64,000 nt of DNA from Schistosoma haematobium (lineage: Eukaryota > Platyhelminthes > Trematoda > Strigeidida > Schistosomatidae), in contig NC_067196.1 of assembly GCF_000699445.3 (NCBI RefSeq), positions 86,232,364 through 86,296,363 of the forward strand, written 5' to 3'. Each line of letters starts with the position of its first letter. Position 1 is the first letter of the stretch. A program made the translations under genes and the position numbers. Below the pieces are notes generated by a model that was given only the letters and a program-made list of their open reading frames with translations, had not been told where the DNA came from and did no database searches. This document shows positions 56,501-64,000 of this stretch, piece after piece.

Positions 56501-59500
56501 GCACATCTGTGTTAGGTTTTGAGTTCTTTACGACAGACTGACTGTAATGACGAATACTTCAACGATTTATAAAACTGAATGAAACTAATACCATTGATCT
56601 GAGTAAAAACCGGTTTCTATTATCTATTTAGTGGTAGAAAATATGCAAATTGAGTAATTCTTTTTTAAAATAATCATTTTTTGTATTAAGTTATTCTATT
56701 TGAAGTCAAATATTTATAGACATACACAAAAAGGATACTATTTCATGCCATGATCTATTAACGAATTCATAATTTTTCGAGAAATACATGTTTTTCTACT
56801 ACAACTACACGTAAAAATAATATCGACAATGATAAACTGTATGAGTACTCAATGGAGAAACATAAAAAAAAATTCTGGACAATTTAAGGTTGTTTTCCTA
56901 ATGTAACTTGTTTACCATGTAGACGTTTATGTACTCAACTTGAATTGTACAGTGTATGAGGTCTGAGGATACTGTAGTGAACGAGAACACAAGTGGGGGT
57001 AATTGAATCTGTTTGAATCAGTAACACACTGCAATACTACAAGGTTTATCAAGACAAATTACATGGAGTGGTCTACCGTGGTCTACCGACCTACTTAAAG
57101 AACATATAAGGAATTTTTAACACCTATTTCAAATAGAATAAGCAGCTTGGATGAAACTAGACGATTCAGATTTCACAGACCACCTAGCCCTTCTATCACA
57201 TAGACATCAACAAACACAGGTGAAGACAGCCAGTCAAGCAGCATCAGCAGCCTCTACAGAAATAGGGCCTCAACATACACGAGAGAAAAACCAACATCCT
57301 CAAATTCAACACGGAGAACATTAACCAAACCAATCACACTTGACGGAGAAGCTTTGGAAGATGTGGAATCTTTCACGCACCTGGTCAGCGTCATTTATGA
57401 ACAAGGAGGATTCGATGCAGAATTGAAGGCGAGGATTGGAAAAGCAAACACAACACTCCTACAGTTGAAGAACATATGGAATCTCCAATAAGAACGTCGA
57501 GACAGTTCTAATGCATGGAGCTGAAACTTACAGAACTACCCCGACCATTATCAAAAGGTACAAGTGTTTATAAACAATTCTCTACTCAAGGTACTTAGTG
57601 TCCGTTAACCGGAGATAGTATCAGCAACAGCCTACTGTGGAAGAGAACAAACCAGCTTTCATGTGAAGAGGAAATTAGGGAAAGACGATGGAGGTGGATT
57701 GGACTTTCGTTGAGGAAATCACCAAACTGCATCATGAGACAAGAGCTAACTTGGAATCCTGAAGACAAACGGAAAAGAGGAAGACCAAAAAAACACTGCG
57801 TCGGGAATCGGAAGTAGACACGAAAAGGAAGAATAACAATCGGAAAGTATTGCCACACAGTGGAAAAATCAAAACTGTTACCACCACAAAGTACCTCATC
57901 ATATACGAATGAGAGGATTAGAACTAACCAAACACTGGATAGTATACAATGCCAACTTGTCTAGTTCTTACTTCTGATTGATTAAATTTCCAATACAACT
58001 ACTAAGGTAAATGAATTGATATCACAGTTCAAACTTGATAGATCAAATGCAATAAGAGGACTAAATATTAAGCAATAAAACATTGGCTGAAAATTTTTAC
58101 TCATATTCATTGGGACGAGCGCCTCATTCAACCATTACAATTCGACTTCACTAAACTTACTGTCAAGAGACTGCAATTAAACATGATTTCATAAAGATTA
58201 TAGTAAGTCTTTACATTACACTAAAGACAATCTACGAAGTACTGAACAGTTGTCTCATCCCAGTACGGTAATTCTCAGTAGTGGGAACTGGGGATCGAAC
58301 CTCCCTATACTAATAAAACAAATAATTATTCCAACAAAAAGTAAACCATAATACAAAGTAAACAGTTTGAAAATAAGAAAAAGCAAGCGGTAACATTTTG
58401 AACAACATGCACGGATTTCCATGAACTCAAGAACCGACTTTAGTTAGACCACTATAGAAAATCTGAGAGCACTGAACGGCTGTTTCTTTCTAGTATACAA
58501 CTCGTCAGAATTGCGCATCCACGGCTCCGCACGCGGGAGCCTAAACCGGGATCTTCGGCCTCGTACACGACTGCTTAACTTCCAGACCACTTAGCCGTAC
58601 AGTGCTTCCAAGCTCTTAATAGAGGTCTAATATCGATCGGTTAATGATTTTAATGGAACTCAACATTCTACATAACCACATACTGACAACATACACTTAC
58701 TCGAACATTGTGCAGTTTAATACCACGTGGATGATTTTCAATGTATTTACTCAAATCAGATTGCTGAATAACAAAGACAGAAAAATGTAAACAAAATGAA
58801 TACAAAAAATAGAGCCAGCCTCGATATTGCTTGAACTAAATTAAATGATAAGGAAGGTAGATGTGTAACATTTGGCATCAACAAGATGAAACATGTCAAA
58901 AAATTCGTTAATATAAAAGTCAATACAAAAAGAAATGGCGTTTTGTTTAAATTCACAATTGCTATCAACAGTTTTCGATTGGACAGATAACCACTTTAAA
59001 CGGAATTTTAGTACAATTTAATAGAAAATTTTCTCCATAGTCTCGTACATGTAAAACTAGATAATCATTAAGTGAGTTCATGGTAATTGCAATCAAATTT
59101 GGTTTATTTGATAATTTTTCAAGAGGCTATTGCCATTATTACCGGTTGCTGATGCAATCTGTATGTCTAGGCCGAAAACGTGGTAGACGTCTCGTTGTCA
59201 TAATTAGAATCATTAAATTGAAATGATTTATTTTGAAAAAAGATCTTAATTCTTTTTCTAACTACCAACTGACATTCGTTTGATAAATTACTTATGTCTA
59301 GACTCATTATATAGGCTAGTTACGTAGCTTTTATGATGATAATTGGTAATCAAATCTCCTCTTAGGAAAACTGTATATGAGCAGATTTTTAACGAATACC
59401 CATCAAGTATGAAAACTGCGCCGAGTAGCAGATTTTTCGTCATTTCTGTGTTCTATTTTGTACCAATTAGCAGATTGAAATCACAATCCATATGCTTCGG

Positions 59501-62427
59501 TTAGCTCAACAGGGTAGTATAACCTCCACACTAAGAGTATTACTTGAAGTTATGTAAACGGATTTATACTCGACAAATGAGTTAGCAGATAATAAATACT
59601 TTTCATCTGTCTGTACAGAGTGACCACTGAGCAGAAATCTATATCGAAATCACTTGGTATTGTTTTACTTGAATCTTCCCATTGATGTTTTAGGACTGAA
59701 ATTGATCAGTCTCTTATTGGCATATGTGCATACTGTGCGTATGCCTCGATATTGCCTTAATTTACAAGCATTATAAGCAAAGACGGATAGTGGCTAGCAG
59801 TGGAATCCAGGACGCGCGTTTCGTCCTATATCGAAATTGTCTACTTATTAGGAATGAAAAATCCTGTTGAATAGCTTGTCGGTGCAACATGTCTAATTAT
59901 GATACGGAATCCAGTTCAACAAAGAGTATCAACTCACTAAAGATTACAGATATAAGTGCCATCTATTAAAAAATATAAGTCAAGCATAGAATTTTGCCGA
60001 TTGCTCACAATCACTTTACAGAATATTTCGCTACATTAGATTAACACGTCCAACTTGTGTACTAATTTATGTATAAAGCTGAACGAAGCCAGAACAACAA
60101 TTGAGGCAAAATAATGTGAATGTATCATTTATATTTTTGGATGGTGGAGTTTGTGCAGATGATGTTGTTCAGAAGAACGATGAAAGCTCCATGACCAAAC
60201 CATCCAGCTCAGAGAACAAAACTCCATCAGTATTATATATATATATATATCACTTAATAAAAGCATACTAACATGTAAGTTAGGACGAATTTTTACCTAC
60301 GTGCTTACTGAATACCAAATGAGAAGTTCAACTAAGGGGAAGAGAGTTGAAAGTCCAGCATAATTAATAGAATAGAACAATTACAAAATAATTATACTAT
60401 CTAATTTCTCCTTGAAAATTACAAGAAATAAAGTGTTATTTCTATGCGAAAACTGAAGGGCATTGTAAAAAATAATTGGGGAAAATCGCATTGTACACCT
60501 TCTACAACCACAACCAGTCACATATGTGTACATTTCTATGAACGGTACAGAATCGTATTTCTTTTTAAAGACAGATGTTTCGTGATGATAATCTTTAGAA
60601 AAAATAAATTATTGCGTTTTATTTTAATAAAGGTAAGAAAGAATTGCTTTTAAAACAGCACAAGAAAAGAAGAAAACGAAATCGATAACAATAGGAAAAA
60701 AGATGGTATAGCAACACCAACTGTTGAATGATTCCAAAAATAAGGAGCCATCTACACATTTACATAAACGATAGTTAGTTTCAATGAATTAAAGAATATA
60801 TATATAATCAAATAACGAAGGATGAACGTTGATTTACATTTGGCCAATGGTTCAAATCAAGTCAGATTAGTTACTATTAAGCAAAATATAGTCTAACACA
60901 TGTGAAGATCTGGAATAAGTAACAATTTTTTTATTGATAAAATTTCCTGATTATATGAACTATACTGCTGTAAGAATGACAGTAATGTTCTCAAAGATAA
61001 ATTTTACTGATTAACATTTCTGTACCAGCTTTATAGAGAATAGAAAGAAAGGTCCAGGACAGAGTGGGTTGTAGAATGCTGGTCGGCGGCCTATGCTCCA
61101 TTAGGAGTAACAGGCGTAGGTAAGTAAGTAAAGTAAGTTCATAGAGAATAAAAACAAAATTATCATAACTGATACTCATTGAAGTAAATCGATCGATTAG
61201 AAACAAGGATGTCAAGACAAAAATTAGTAATACACCCTTTACGTCGCCAGTACTTTATCTCAATTATTTTGCTTTCTTATTAGTCAACCAACGCTAACAA
61301 CATGAGATAAATAAATGCTATGCCTAGTCTTCTGAAAAGAAACATTATTTCATTAGCTCAGAGCTAAGCTGTGATTTGTTACCATTTTTTGGTGATTCCA
61401 AAACGAACTAGTGACTTGAATAAACTATAAAGGTAATGACATAGAAAATAATTCTATTCATTCTGTTAATTACTTATTGAATTACCCTACTTATTATTTT
61501 AATGACCTACTATTACTAATACTGAACTAAAGTAATCCAATTTTATTTTCAAGAAAAAGAAACTAATTATGATAGCCATAATTATTTTCTAAATTGTTAC
61601 AACATAGTGAACACAATTAGTATATTCAATTATAGTATTCATTAAAGACTGATTAAAGAATTGAAAAAAGGATAATAATAGTAACCATCGTTTGTAATCA
61701 TCAAAGAGTGAACAATAAACAATTAATACTGTTTCACATTTTTTTCTGGAAGGACTCATACAAAAATGTACCATGTTAATTGATCATTGGGCAATGGCCC
61801 AATTACATGTTTGTTATAACGTTAATGCTAATTGAATACTAGAGACAACCGCTAAATTGTGACTGTAATGGAATAACACTAATAAAAAGTCACGTACTAA
61901 TTTTCAGAATAAGTAATCATAATAAATTATCTGACCTAAAGTATTCTAGAGCCAAAGGACACTATAACACAAAATCATTGAAGAAATGTTACCCATTCCC
62001 TTATCTAAAAATTGCCCTTGACAATAAAAAAGGGAACAGAGAAAGTATAATTACAACCCCGATAAACGATGACATATTATAAGAAACACCCAATATACAC
62101 AAAAAACTTTGAATCTCTGCTGAGGAATCATTAATAAAGAGTAATATTCACGGTGTCAGGAAGTCATTTTAGATAAATAAAATTGCTGAACAAAAAGCGA
62201 AAGTATAAAATGATCCAATATGAAAAAAAACAACCAACAAAGTATACATGTCTTCAATTGCATTATTAATGATAAAATTATAATATATCTGGTATTAAAT
62301 ACATCGTATACTAGGTACAACTATAGTAATAAACAAAATCTGGTAAAGATGAAAAAAGTGACATTTACACTAAAAACCAAATTGACTTTATTGCTTCAAT
62401 GTTGTTCAAGTCGATTGATTTTGTTAG

Positions 62428-62477
<50 letters not shown>

Positions 62478-63330
62478 AAATTCTGGTTGGTAAACCACAA
62501 TTTTTTTTGTCTAAAAATAAGTAGTAAGTGAATAGATAAACGTTTAAAAATCACGAATACACACAGAAACAAATGAACACTTGTGCAAATTATCTAAAAG
62601 ATAATGATCAATGTTTTGTGAGGAGGAATTGACAAATCATAATACTCTATGAAAACCTCAGACGTTCATATCAGTGTCGTTCTAGTTAATTATTTTATTC
62701 GATTGGAACATTCTATATACAGATGATTTACTATTGATCAGAGACAAAACATGAAAAACACATTTCTACAAAATTCATGTAAAAAAAACAGTAAAGCACC
62801 ATTGAAATGTATGATGATATTGATGATTACCACAGTAATTTAAGTATAAAAGAAAGCTAACAGAAAAGAATGAAGCAAAATATTGAATTAAACTATGCAT
62901 AACTGTGATATATGCTACTTATGTAGACAGATAGAAGTAGTATGTAGTACCAATCCGAGTGGAATGCCTACGAACAGAAGATTGAAATGAAAAGACAGAA
63001 GAAATCTAAAAAGCAATCAAAATTACATCAGGAATGAAGGAACAATGAAGTTCGTCGGAGACAACTGACGGAAGATGTACAAATAGTGTATTTAATATAT
63101 GGTTTTCATAATTGATGAAGGTACTCTGTAATTTCACCTTAAACAATAAATTGGTCTTTCCTATTTGAGTGCTCGCTCATTGTATAACTGTACTTACATA
63201 TGTAAAAACAAAATTTCGTTGTATAATTAACTTACCACAAATTCAAATATAAAATTCAATGTTTTCTTTGTATGTACAATATCGTGTAAAATCACTATAT
63301 TGGCATGTCGTAAAGCTTTCAATAAGGACG
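43488..63330 (-). CDS. CDK14: PFTAIRE-type cyclin-dependent kinase (CDK14-like), 3' part of gene, seven exons
   Basis: Minus-strand gene, 5' truncated by the window. Join 63330-63236, 58763-58701, 55781-55537, 53111-53018, 49680-49296, 48479-46492, 44579-43488; all introns are GT-AG and all phases agree, giving about 1,319 residues and a TAA stop at 43490-43488. Seen: catalytic loop [11 protein letters not shown], the CDK14/15-type activation segment ending [10 protein letters not shown], then GVGCIF.EMI and [18 protein letters not shown] motifs. These match PFTAIRE kinases (CDK14, membrane-recruited by cyclin Y, active in Wnt/LRP6 signalling in animals) more closely than CDK1/2. Odd: a ~42-residue insert in the C-lobe and a ~1,026-residue tail, where vertebrate CDK14 has only a short one. 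The glycine loop and PFTAIRE helix must lie in exons beyond 63.3 kb. CDK15 or the PCTAIRE group is less likely. Function is inferred from family. Confidence 0.9.
44939..46152. mobile_element. Fold-back (Penelope-type?) element with 13-bp TSD, hosting a nested H insertion
   Basis: CTATTGATTGAAT at 44939-44951 and 46140-46152 flank the element. Left arm ~44955-45110 and right arm ~45921-46080 are inverted repeats (shared GGCCTACACTGAG, AATATTC..CTTGCTTCGTTCC and TTCTACTG-CTGG boxes). A related single arm occurs at 56050-56180. The arms meet around a short spacer; family H is inserted within. In intron f-g of the CDK gene. The Penelope link is inferred from the inverted-end structure; no coding part remains. 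Confidence 0.7.
45104..45904 (+). mobile_element. Family H retrotransposon nested in the fold-back element, 8-bp TSD
   Basis: ATTTGGTG at 45104-45111 and 45897-45904. Insert 45112-45896 encodes [19 protein letters not shown], then (after a deletion) [53 protein letters not shown], and GRCRLLG with stops, and ends with the family 3' UTR and (CTGA)n tail. Antisense to the CDK gene. Confidence 0.8.
46492..48479 (-). CDS. CDK14: CDK exon f (large low-complexity C-terminal tail, part 1)
   Basis: 1,988 nt, 662 codons after a split Thr. Begins with the conserved CDK14 post-kinase motif [14 protein letters not shown], so linkage to the kinase is firm. Then Asn/Ser/His-rich sequence, a polyalanine run interrupted by Val (about 47412-47472, GC-rich, with an 8-bp GCGGCCGC), Tyr/Pro-rich [19 protein letters not shown], and Ser/Thr-rich stretches. 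No transmembrane or known domain seen. Probably a disordered interaction or phosphorylation platform (inference). Donor GTGAGA at 46491; reading through the donor would add 47 residues (to 46351), a possible intron-retention isoform. Confidence 0.85.
49060..49225 (+). mobile_element. SINE-HHR family A copy in intron e-f
   Basis: Starts near the B box (AGGTTTGTTCCCGG), HHR region GCGCACTGATGAGGAGCTCC with C3 to A and damaged second core (GGAAGAAAC), then tail to CAAACCCCTAATAA. Lies about 70 bp from the exon e donor. Confidence 0.6.
49296..49680 (-). CDS. CDK14: CDK exon e (end of kinase domain, with a family-atypical insert)
   Basis: 385 nt. Acceptor CTCTCTTAG; opens [20 protein letters not shown]. 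About 42 residues rich in Ser, Asn, Asp and Arg, absent from vertebrate CDK14, lie before the conserved stretch [39 protein letters not shown] and QLACLPD. Donor GTAAGT at 49295, phase 1. The insert falls in the equivalent of the loop between helices G and H. Confidence 0.9.
49870..50085 (+). mobile_element. SINE family B copy with HHR core deleted
   Basis: Forward head CAGTAGCTAAGTGGGTAATG and GGTTAAAACCCC (degenerate B box), then AAGTGAACACC, CCTGGATTCCACAGCTAATC and CACCCATTTCTGTCTATAAT. The bases between the lead and 3' stem I, i.e. the catalytic core, are absent. Confidence 0.6.
50345..51886 (+). mobile_element. Family H retrotransposon split by a family G insertion
   Basis: H part 1 50345-50676 ([51 protein letters not shown]) and part 2 51559-51886 (GTCCGTGTGACTATCG, 3' UTR, CTGACTGAC tail) are continuous once the insert is removed. 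In intron d-e, antisense to the CDK gene. Confidence 0.8.
50666..51569 (+). mobile_element. Family G 3' part nested in H, 11-bp TSD
   Basis: ACTTGGTTGGG at 50666-50676 and 51559-51569. Insert 50677-51558 encodes [80 protein letters not shown] and ends GGTGCCCTCTTGTACCAATA followed by a (TAAA)n tail. This is the RT C-terminal portion complementing the endonuclease half at 39650-41545. Confidence 0.85.
51887..52328. mobile_element. LTR-like segment, family L
   Basis: Ends are inverted (TGATAATT...GGTTATCA), with AGGTATATATG, GGCTATAAATTTG and GCTAATAAACTG (promoter/polyA-like) inside, about 442 bp. No matching TSD, and it abuts the family H tail, so boundaries are uncertain. Confidence 0.4.
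53018..53111 (-). CDS. CDK14: CDK exon d (alpha-F region)
   Basis: 94 nt. The first G completes the Trp codon, then [20 protein letters not shown] and [11 protein letters not shown] follow, colinear with CDK14 GVGCIFVEMIQGVAAFPG. Acceptor TTTTCAAG; donor GTTAGT (53017), a weaker donor than the GTAAG used elsewhere in the gene. Too short to stand out as an open reading frame. Confidence 0.9.
53494..53795 (+). repeat. Antisense copy of the CDK exon f 3' end, splice donor and start of its intron
   Basis: 53494-53517 repeats the coding end of exon f; a 27-nt deletion follows; 53519-53617 repeats the last exon bases, the donor CAAGTGAGATATTTT and about 90 bp of the intron with only a few mismatches; after a 30-nt deletion and a ~118-bp insert, 53762-53795 repeats further intron sequence (source about 46321-46550, minus). 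The copy reads on the plus strand inside the intron between exons c and d, so in the gene's own pre-mRNA it is complementary to the exon f/intron junction. Confidence 0.85.
54112..54575 (-). mobile_element. SINE-HHR family A, full unit plus second tail (partial tandem dimer)
   Basis: Minus strand: tail fragment (54575-54488) directly followed by a complete unit (54487-54112) starting TGCTCACTAGTGACTGGCTT, with head near 54300-54240, HHR 54220-54175 and tail. The junction CTTCTGATACTAATCAACAT ATGCTCACTAG matches the one at 6200 and 25010. In intron c-d, same strand as the CDK gene. Confidence 0.8.
54175..54220 (-). ncRNA. Hammerhead ribozyme, fully consensus (family A)
   Basis: Stem I GCACUG/CAGUGC, core CUGAGGAG, stem II UCC-CACAAUA-GGA, CGAA, stem III ACGGCCGU (self-complementary), C17. 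All core bases present. It lies in sense orientation in a CDK intron and so is transcribed with the pre-mRNA; cleavage there could cut the intron if the loopless stem III permits. Confidence 0.85.
55537..55781 (-). CDS. CDK14: CDK exon c (catalytic loop, DFG and activation segment)
   Basis: 245 nt. Acceptor CCTTATAG; the exon opens [20 protein letters not shown], followed by the catalytic loop HRDLKPQN (about 55700-55724) with Asp and Asn present, the metal-binding DFG (55656-55664), and the activation segment [19 protein letters not shown]. It ends two bases into the Trp codon of LDIW before GTAAGT (55536). All catalytic residues are intact, so the kinase is probably active. The PPDV in place of the usual APE is characteristic of the PFTAIRE/PCTAIRE branch. 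Confidence 0.95.
56050..56545 (+). mobile_element. Fold-back arm plus degenerate family H copy
   Basis: 56050-56180 resembles the left arm at 44955-45090 (TAAGCCACCTCTTCAGAGTA). It continues into a decayed H 3' part (AACGTGGCTTCAG, GTAGTTACAGACTACCTTGT, GACGCAGATGCATTCACT) ending GACAGACTGACTG. Confidence 0.55.
57130..57865 (+). mobile_element. E-type retrotransposon E6, degenerate, 3' end lost
   Basis: [19 protein letters not shown] start (FADD lost), then [38 protein letters not shown] and [20 protein letters not shown] in shifting frames; ends before the GTAAGTAA terminus. In intron b-c. Confidence 0.7.
58232..58310 (-). repeat. Decayed family A HHR/B-box fragment
   Basis: Complement contains GGTTCGATCCCC and CACTACTGAGAATTACCG...CAGTACTT, an old family A HHR with both cores mutated. 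Confidence 0.45.
58430..58686 (-). mobile_element. SINE-HHR family A inverted composite next to the CDK exon b donor
   Basis: 58430-58597 reverse (tail start, HHR 58459-58515 with CUGACGAG but disrupted 11.1 pair, tRNA-like head complement). 58598-58686 forward, from CAGTGCTTCCAAGCTC to the tail CATAACCACATACTGAC. The forward end lies about 14 bp from the intron's first base (58700). Confidence 0.7.
58701..58763 (-). CDS. CDK14: CDK exon b (hinge and alpha-D region)
   Basis: 63 nt, 21 codons, phase 0 at both ends. Acceptor TTATTCAG, donor GTAAGTG at 58700. Encodes [20 protein letters not shown] plus R, aligned with the HTDLCQYMDKHPGGL region of animal CDK14. A SINE-HHR composite ends only about 14 bp downstream of the donor (see 58430-58686). 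Confidence 0.9.
59640..59830 (-). mobile_element. SINE-HHR family B, half ribozyme with unit-unit junction
   Basis: Minus: TAGGACGAAACGCGCGTCC (3' half of HHR, consensus), CTGGATTCCACTGCTAGCCA, CTTTGCTTATAA joined to TGCTTGTAAATTAAGGCAAT and the lead to ACAATACCAAGTG. The 5' core is missing. In CDK intron a-b; 59900-59965 holds a possible family C scrap. Confidence 0.7.
60145..60235 (+). repeat. Family M repeat copy
   Basis: GTGCAGATGATGTTGTTCAG, AAGAACGATGAAAGCTCC, CCAAACCATCCAGCTCAGAG in the family order; followed by a TA microsatellite (60231-60251). Confidence 0.5.
61040..61135 (+). mobile_element. E-family retrotransposon, 3'-terminal fragment
   Basis: GGACAGAGTGGGTTGTAGAA, GGAGTAACAGGCGTAGGTAA followed by (GTAA)n. 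Severely truncated, in CDK intron a-b. Confidence 0.75.
61140..63230. other. CDK intron a-b, AT-rich, TA microsatellite
   Basis: About 22 TA units at 62430-62474. No further exon or classified repeat recognised. Confidence 0.6.
63236..63330 (-). CDS. CDK14: CDK exon a (kinase subdomains III-V)
   Basis: 95 nt. Acceptor TTTTGATAG ends at 63331; the exon opens with the last two bases of an Ala codon, giving [19 protein letters not shown], the segment that directly follows the PFTAIRE helix in CDK14. It ends in-frame with FEFV before a GTAAGT donor (63235-63231). No upstream exon is visible between 63331 and 64000, so the PFTAIRE-encoding exon lies outside the window. Confidence 0.9.
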
Positions 63331-63559
63331 CTATCAAAATGAAATCAGATAAAGAAACAAATTACATAATGAAAATGACACGTATTATATATATATTACA
63401 CTAAAAACTTTAGAAATGTATACTATATTGTAGATAAATATGTTCATATTCATTTATTCTTACACCTAATTTTTAATGCGATATATTTGGCAGTAGGCAA
63501 TGATAGATTAAAAGTCAACAGAGACCAATCAAAATCGAGGTCGATAGGACAAGCTGAGT

Positions 63560-63680
63560 TATATGTTGAGAAATTCGAACACTTCACTTCTACCTCAAGT
63601 CTGCGCTGATGTTGTTCAGAAGAACAATGAAAACTACACAGCCGAGACATCCAGTTCAAAGAGAAAAACTTCACCTGAAT
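63560..63680 (+). repeat. Family M repeat copy
   Basis: ATTCGAACACTTCACTTCTA, GCGCTGATGTTGTTCAGAAG, GAGACATCCAGTTCAAAGAG, AACTTCACCTGAATGG in family order. Confidence 0.5.
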
Positions 63681-63904
63681 GGATGAATTAATTAGTATTT
63701 ATCTTAAAATTTATGCCGAACTATAAAAATCAGGTAGAATATTATTGAAAAATTACGTAAATGACAACCATGCCAAGAAAATGATAATCAAAATACCCTA
63801 AACCCATTAGAACTAAAGTTTCCAATTATAACACAATTATTCATAGAAGTGACGTAAACACATATAGTCACATCAGACGAACAATATTGAGAGAAATGAT
63901 AAGA

Positions 63905-64000
63905 GGCATTACAAAACAATCATGTTTCGTCATATCTGGGACTCATCAATTCGATGTAATCGAATGCAATTGTTGGTATTTATACTAATACTCAGAACAA
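63905..64000 (-). mobile_element. SINE-HHR family B, decayed copy cut by window end
   Basis: Complement gives TACATCGAATTGATGAGTCC, CAGATATGACGAAACATG: C3 is U, second core GAAA is intact. Continues beyond the window. Confidence 0.5.

Overview
The window is a repeat-rich, AT-rich metazoan segment that I assign to a blood fluke (Schistosoma). The evidence is the density of schistosome-type repeats: tRNA-headed SINE-like elements carrying hammerhead ribozymes (HHRs, the Smα type), RTE-like non-LTR retrotransposons with FADD reverse transcriptase, Penelope-like fragments with a GIY-YIG domain, and a host gene with short exons and kilobase introns. The species cannot be fixed from the sequence alone.

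Host gene. The only convincing host gene is on the minus strand from about 63.3 kb to 43.5 kb. It is the 3' part of a PFTAIRE-type cyclin-dependent kinase (CDK14-like). Seven exons join in frame with GT-AG introns (63330-63236, 58763-58701, 55781-55537, 53111-53018, 49680-49296, 48479-46492, 44579-43488). They encode about 293 kinase-domain residues followed by an unusually long, low-complexity C-terminal tail of about 1,026 residues. The ATP-binding lobe and the PFTAIRE helix lie beyond the right edge of the window.

Repeats. Positions 1-43 kb are a gene desert built of nested mobile elements. Recognisable families are: (A) a tRNA-headed SINE with an HHR of core CUGAGGAG, more than 15 copies; (B) an Smα-like SINE-HHR, about 10 copies; (C) a third tRNA-headed HHR family, about 6 copies; (E, G, H) three non-LTR retrotransposon families; Penelope-like pieces at 1.6-2.7 and 4.0-4.5 kb and a possibly related fold-back element at 44.95-46.14 kb; solo LTRs of at least three families, four of them with perfect 5-bp target-site duplications (TSDs); and two unassigned families (F, M). 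Three HHRs keep every core nucleotide (15537-15582 and 54175-54220 on minus, 38940-38982 on plus).

Main unusual signals. (1) HHR-SINE copies are repeatedly arranged as inverted composites, four of them flanked by one shared TSD, and also as tail-to-head partial tandem dimers, which suggests multimeric or circular RNA templates. (2) An almost unmutated copy of the end of the big CDK exon plus its splice donor lies in an upstream intron of the same gene in antisense orientation, so it could pair with that donor in the pre-mRNA. (3) A near-perfect SINE palindrome at 15.5 kb and a perfect 25-bp-arm hairpin at 17.3 kb. (4) Layered insertions (G in H, H in a fold-back element, F plus G in E) that give a relative time order.
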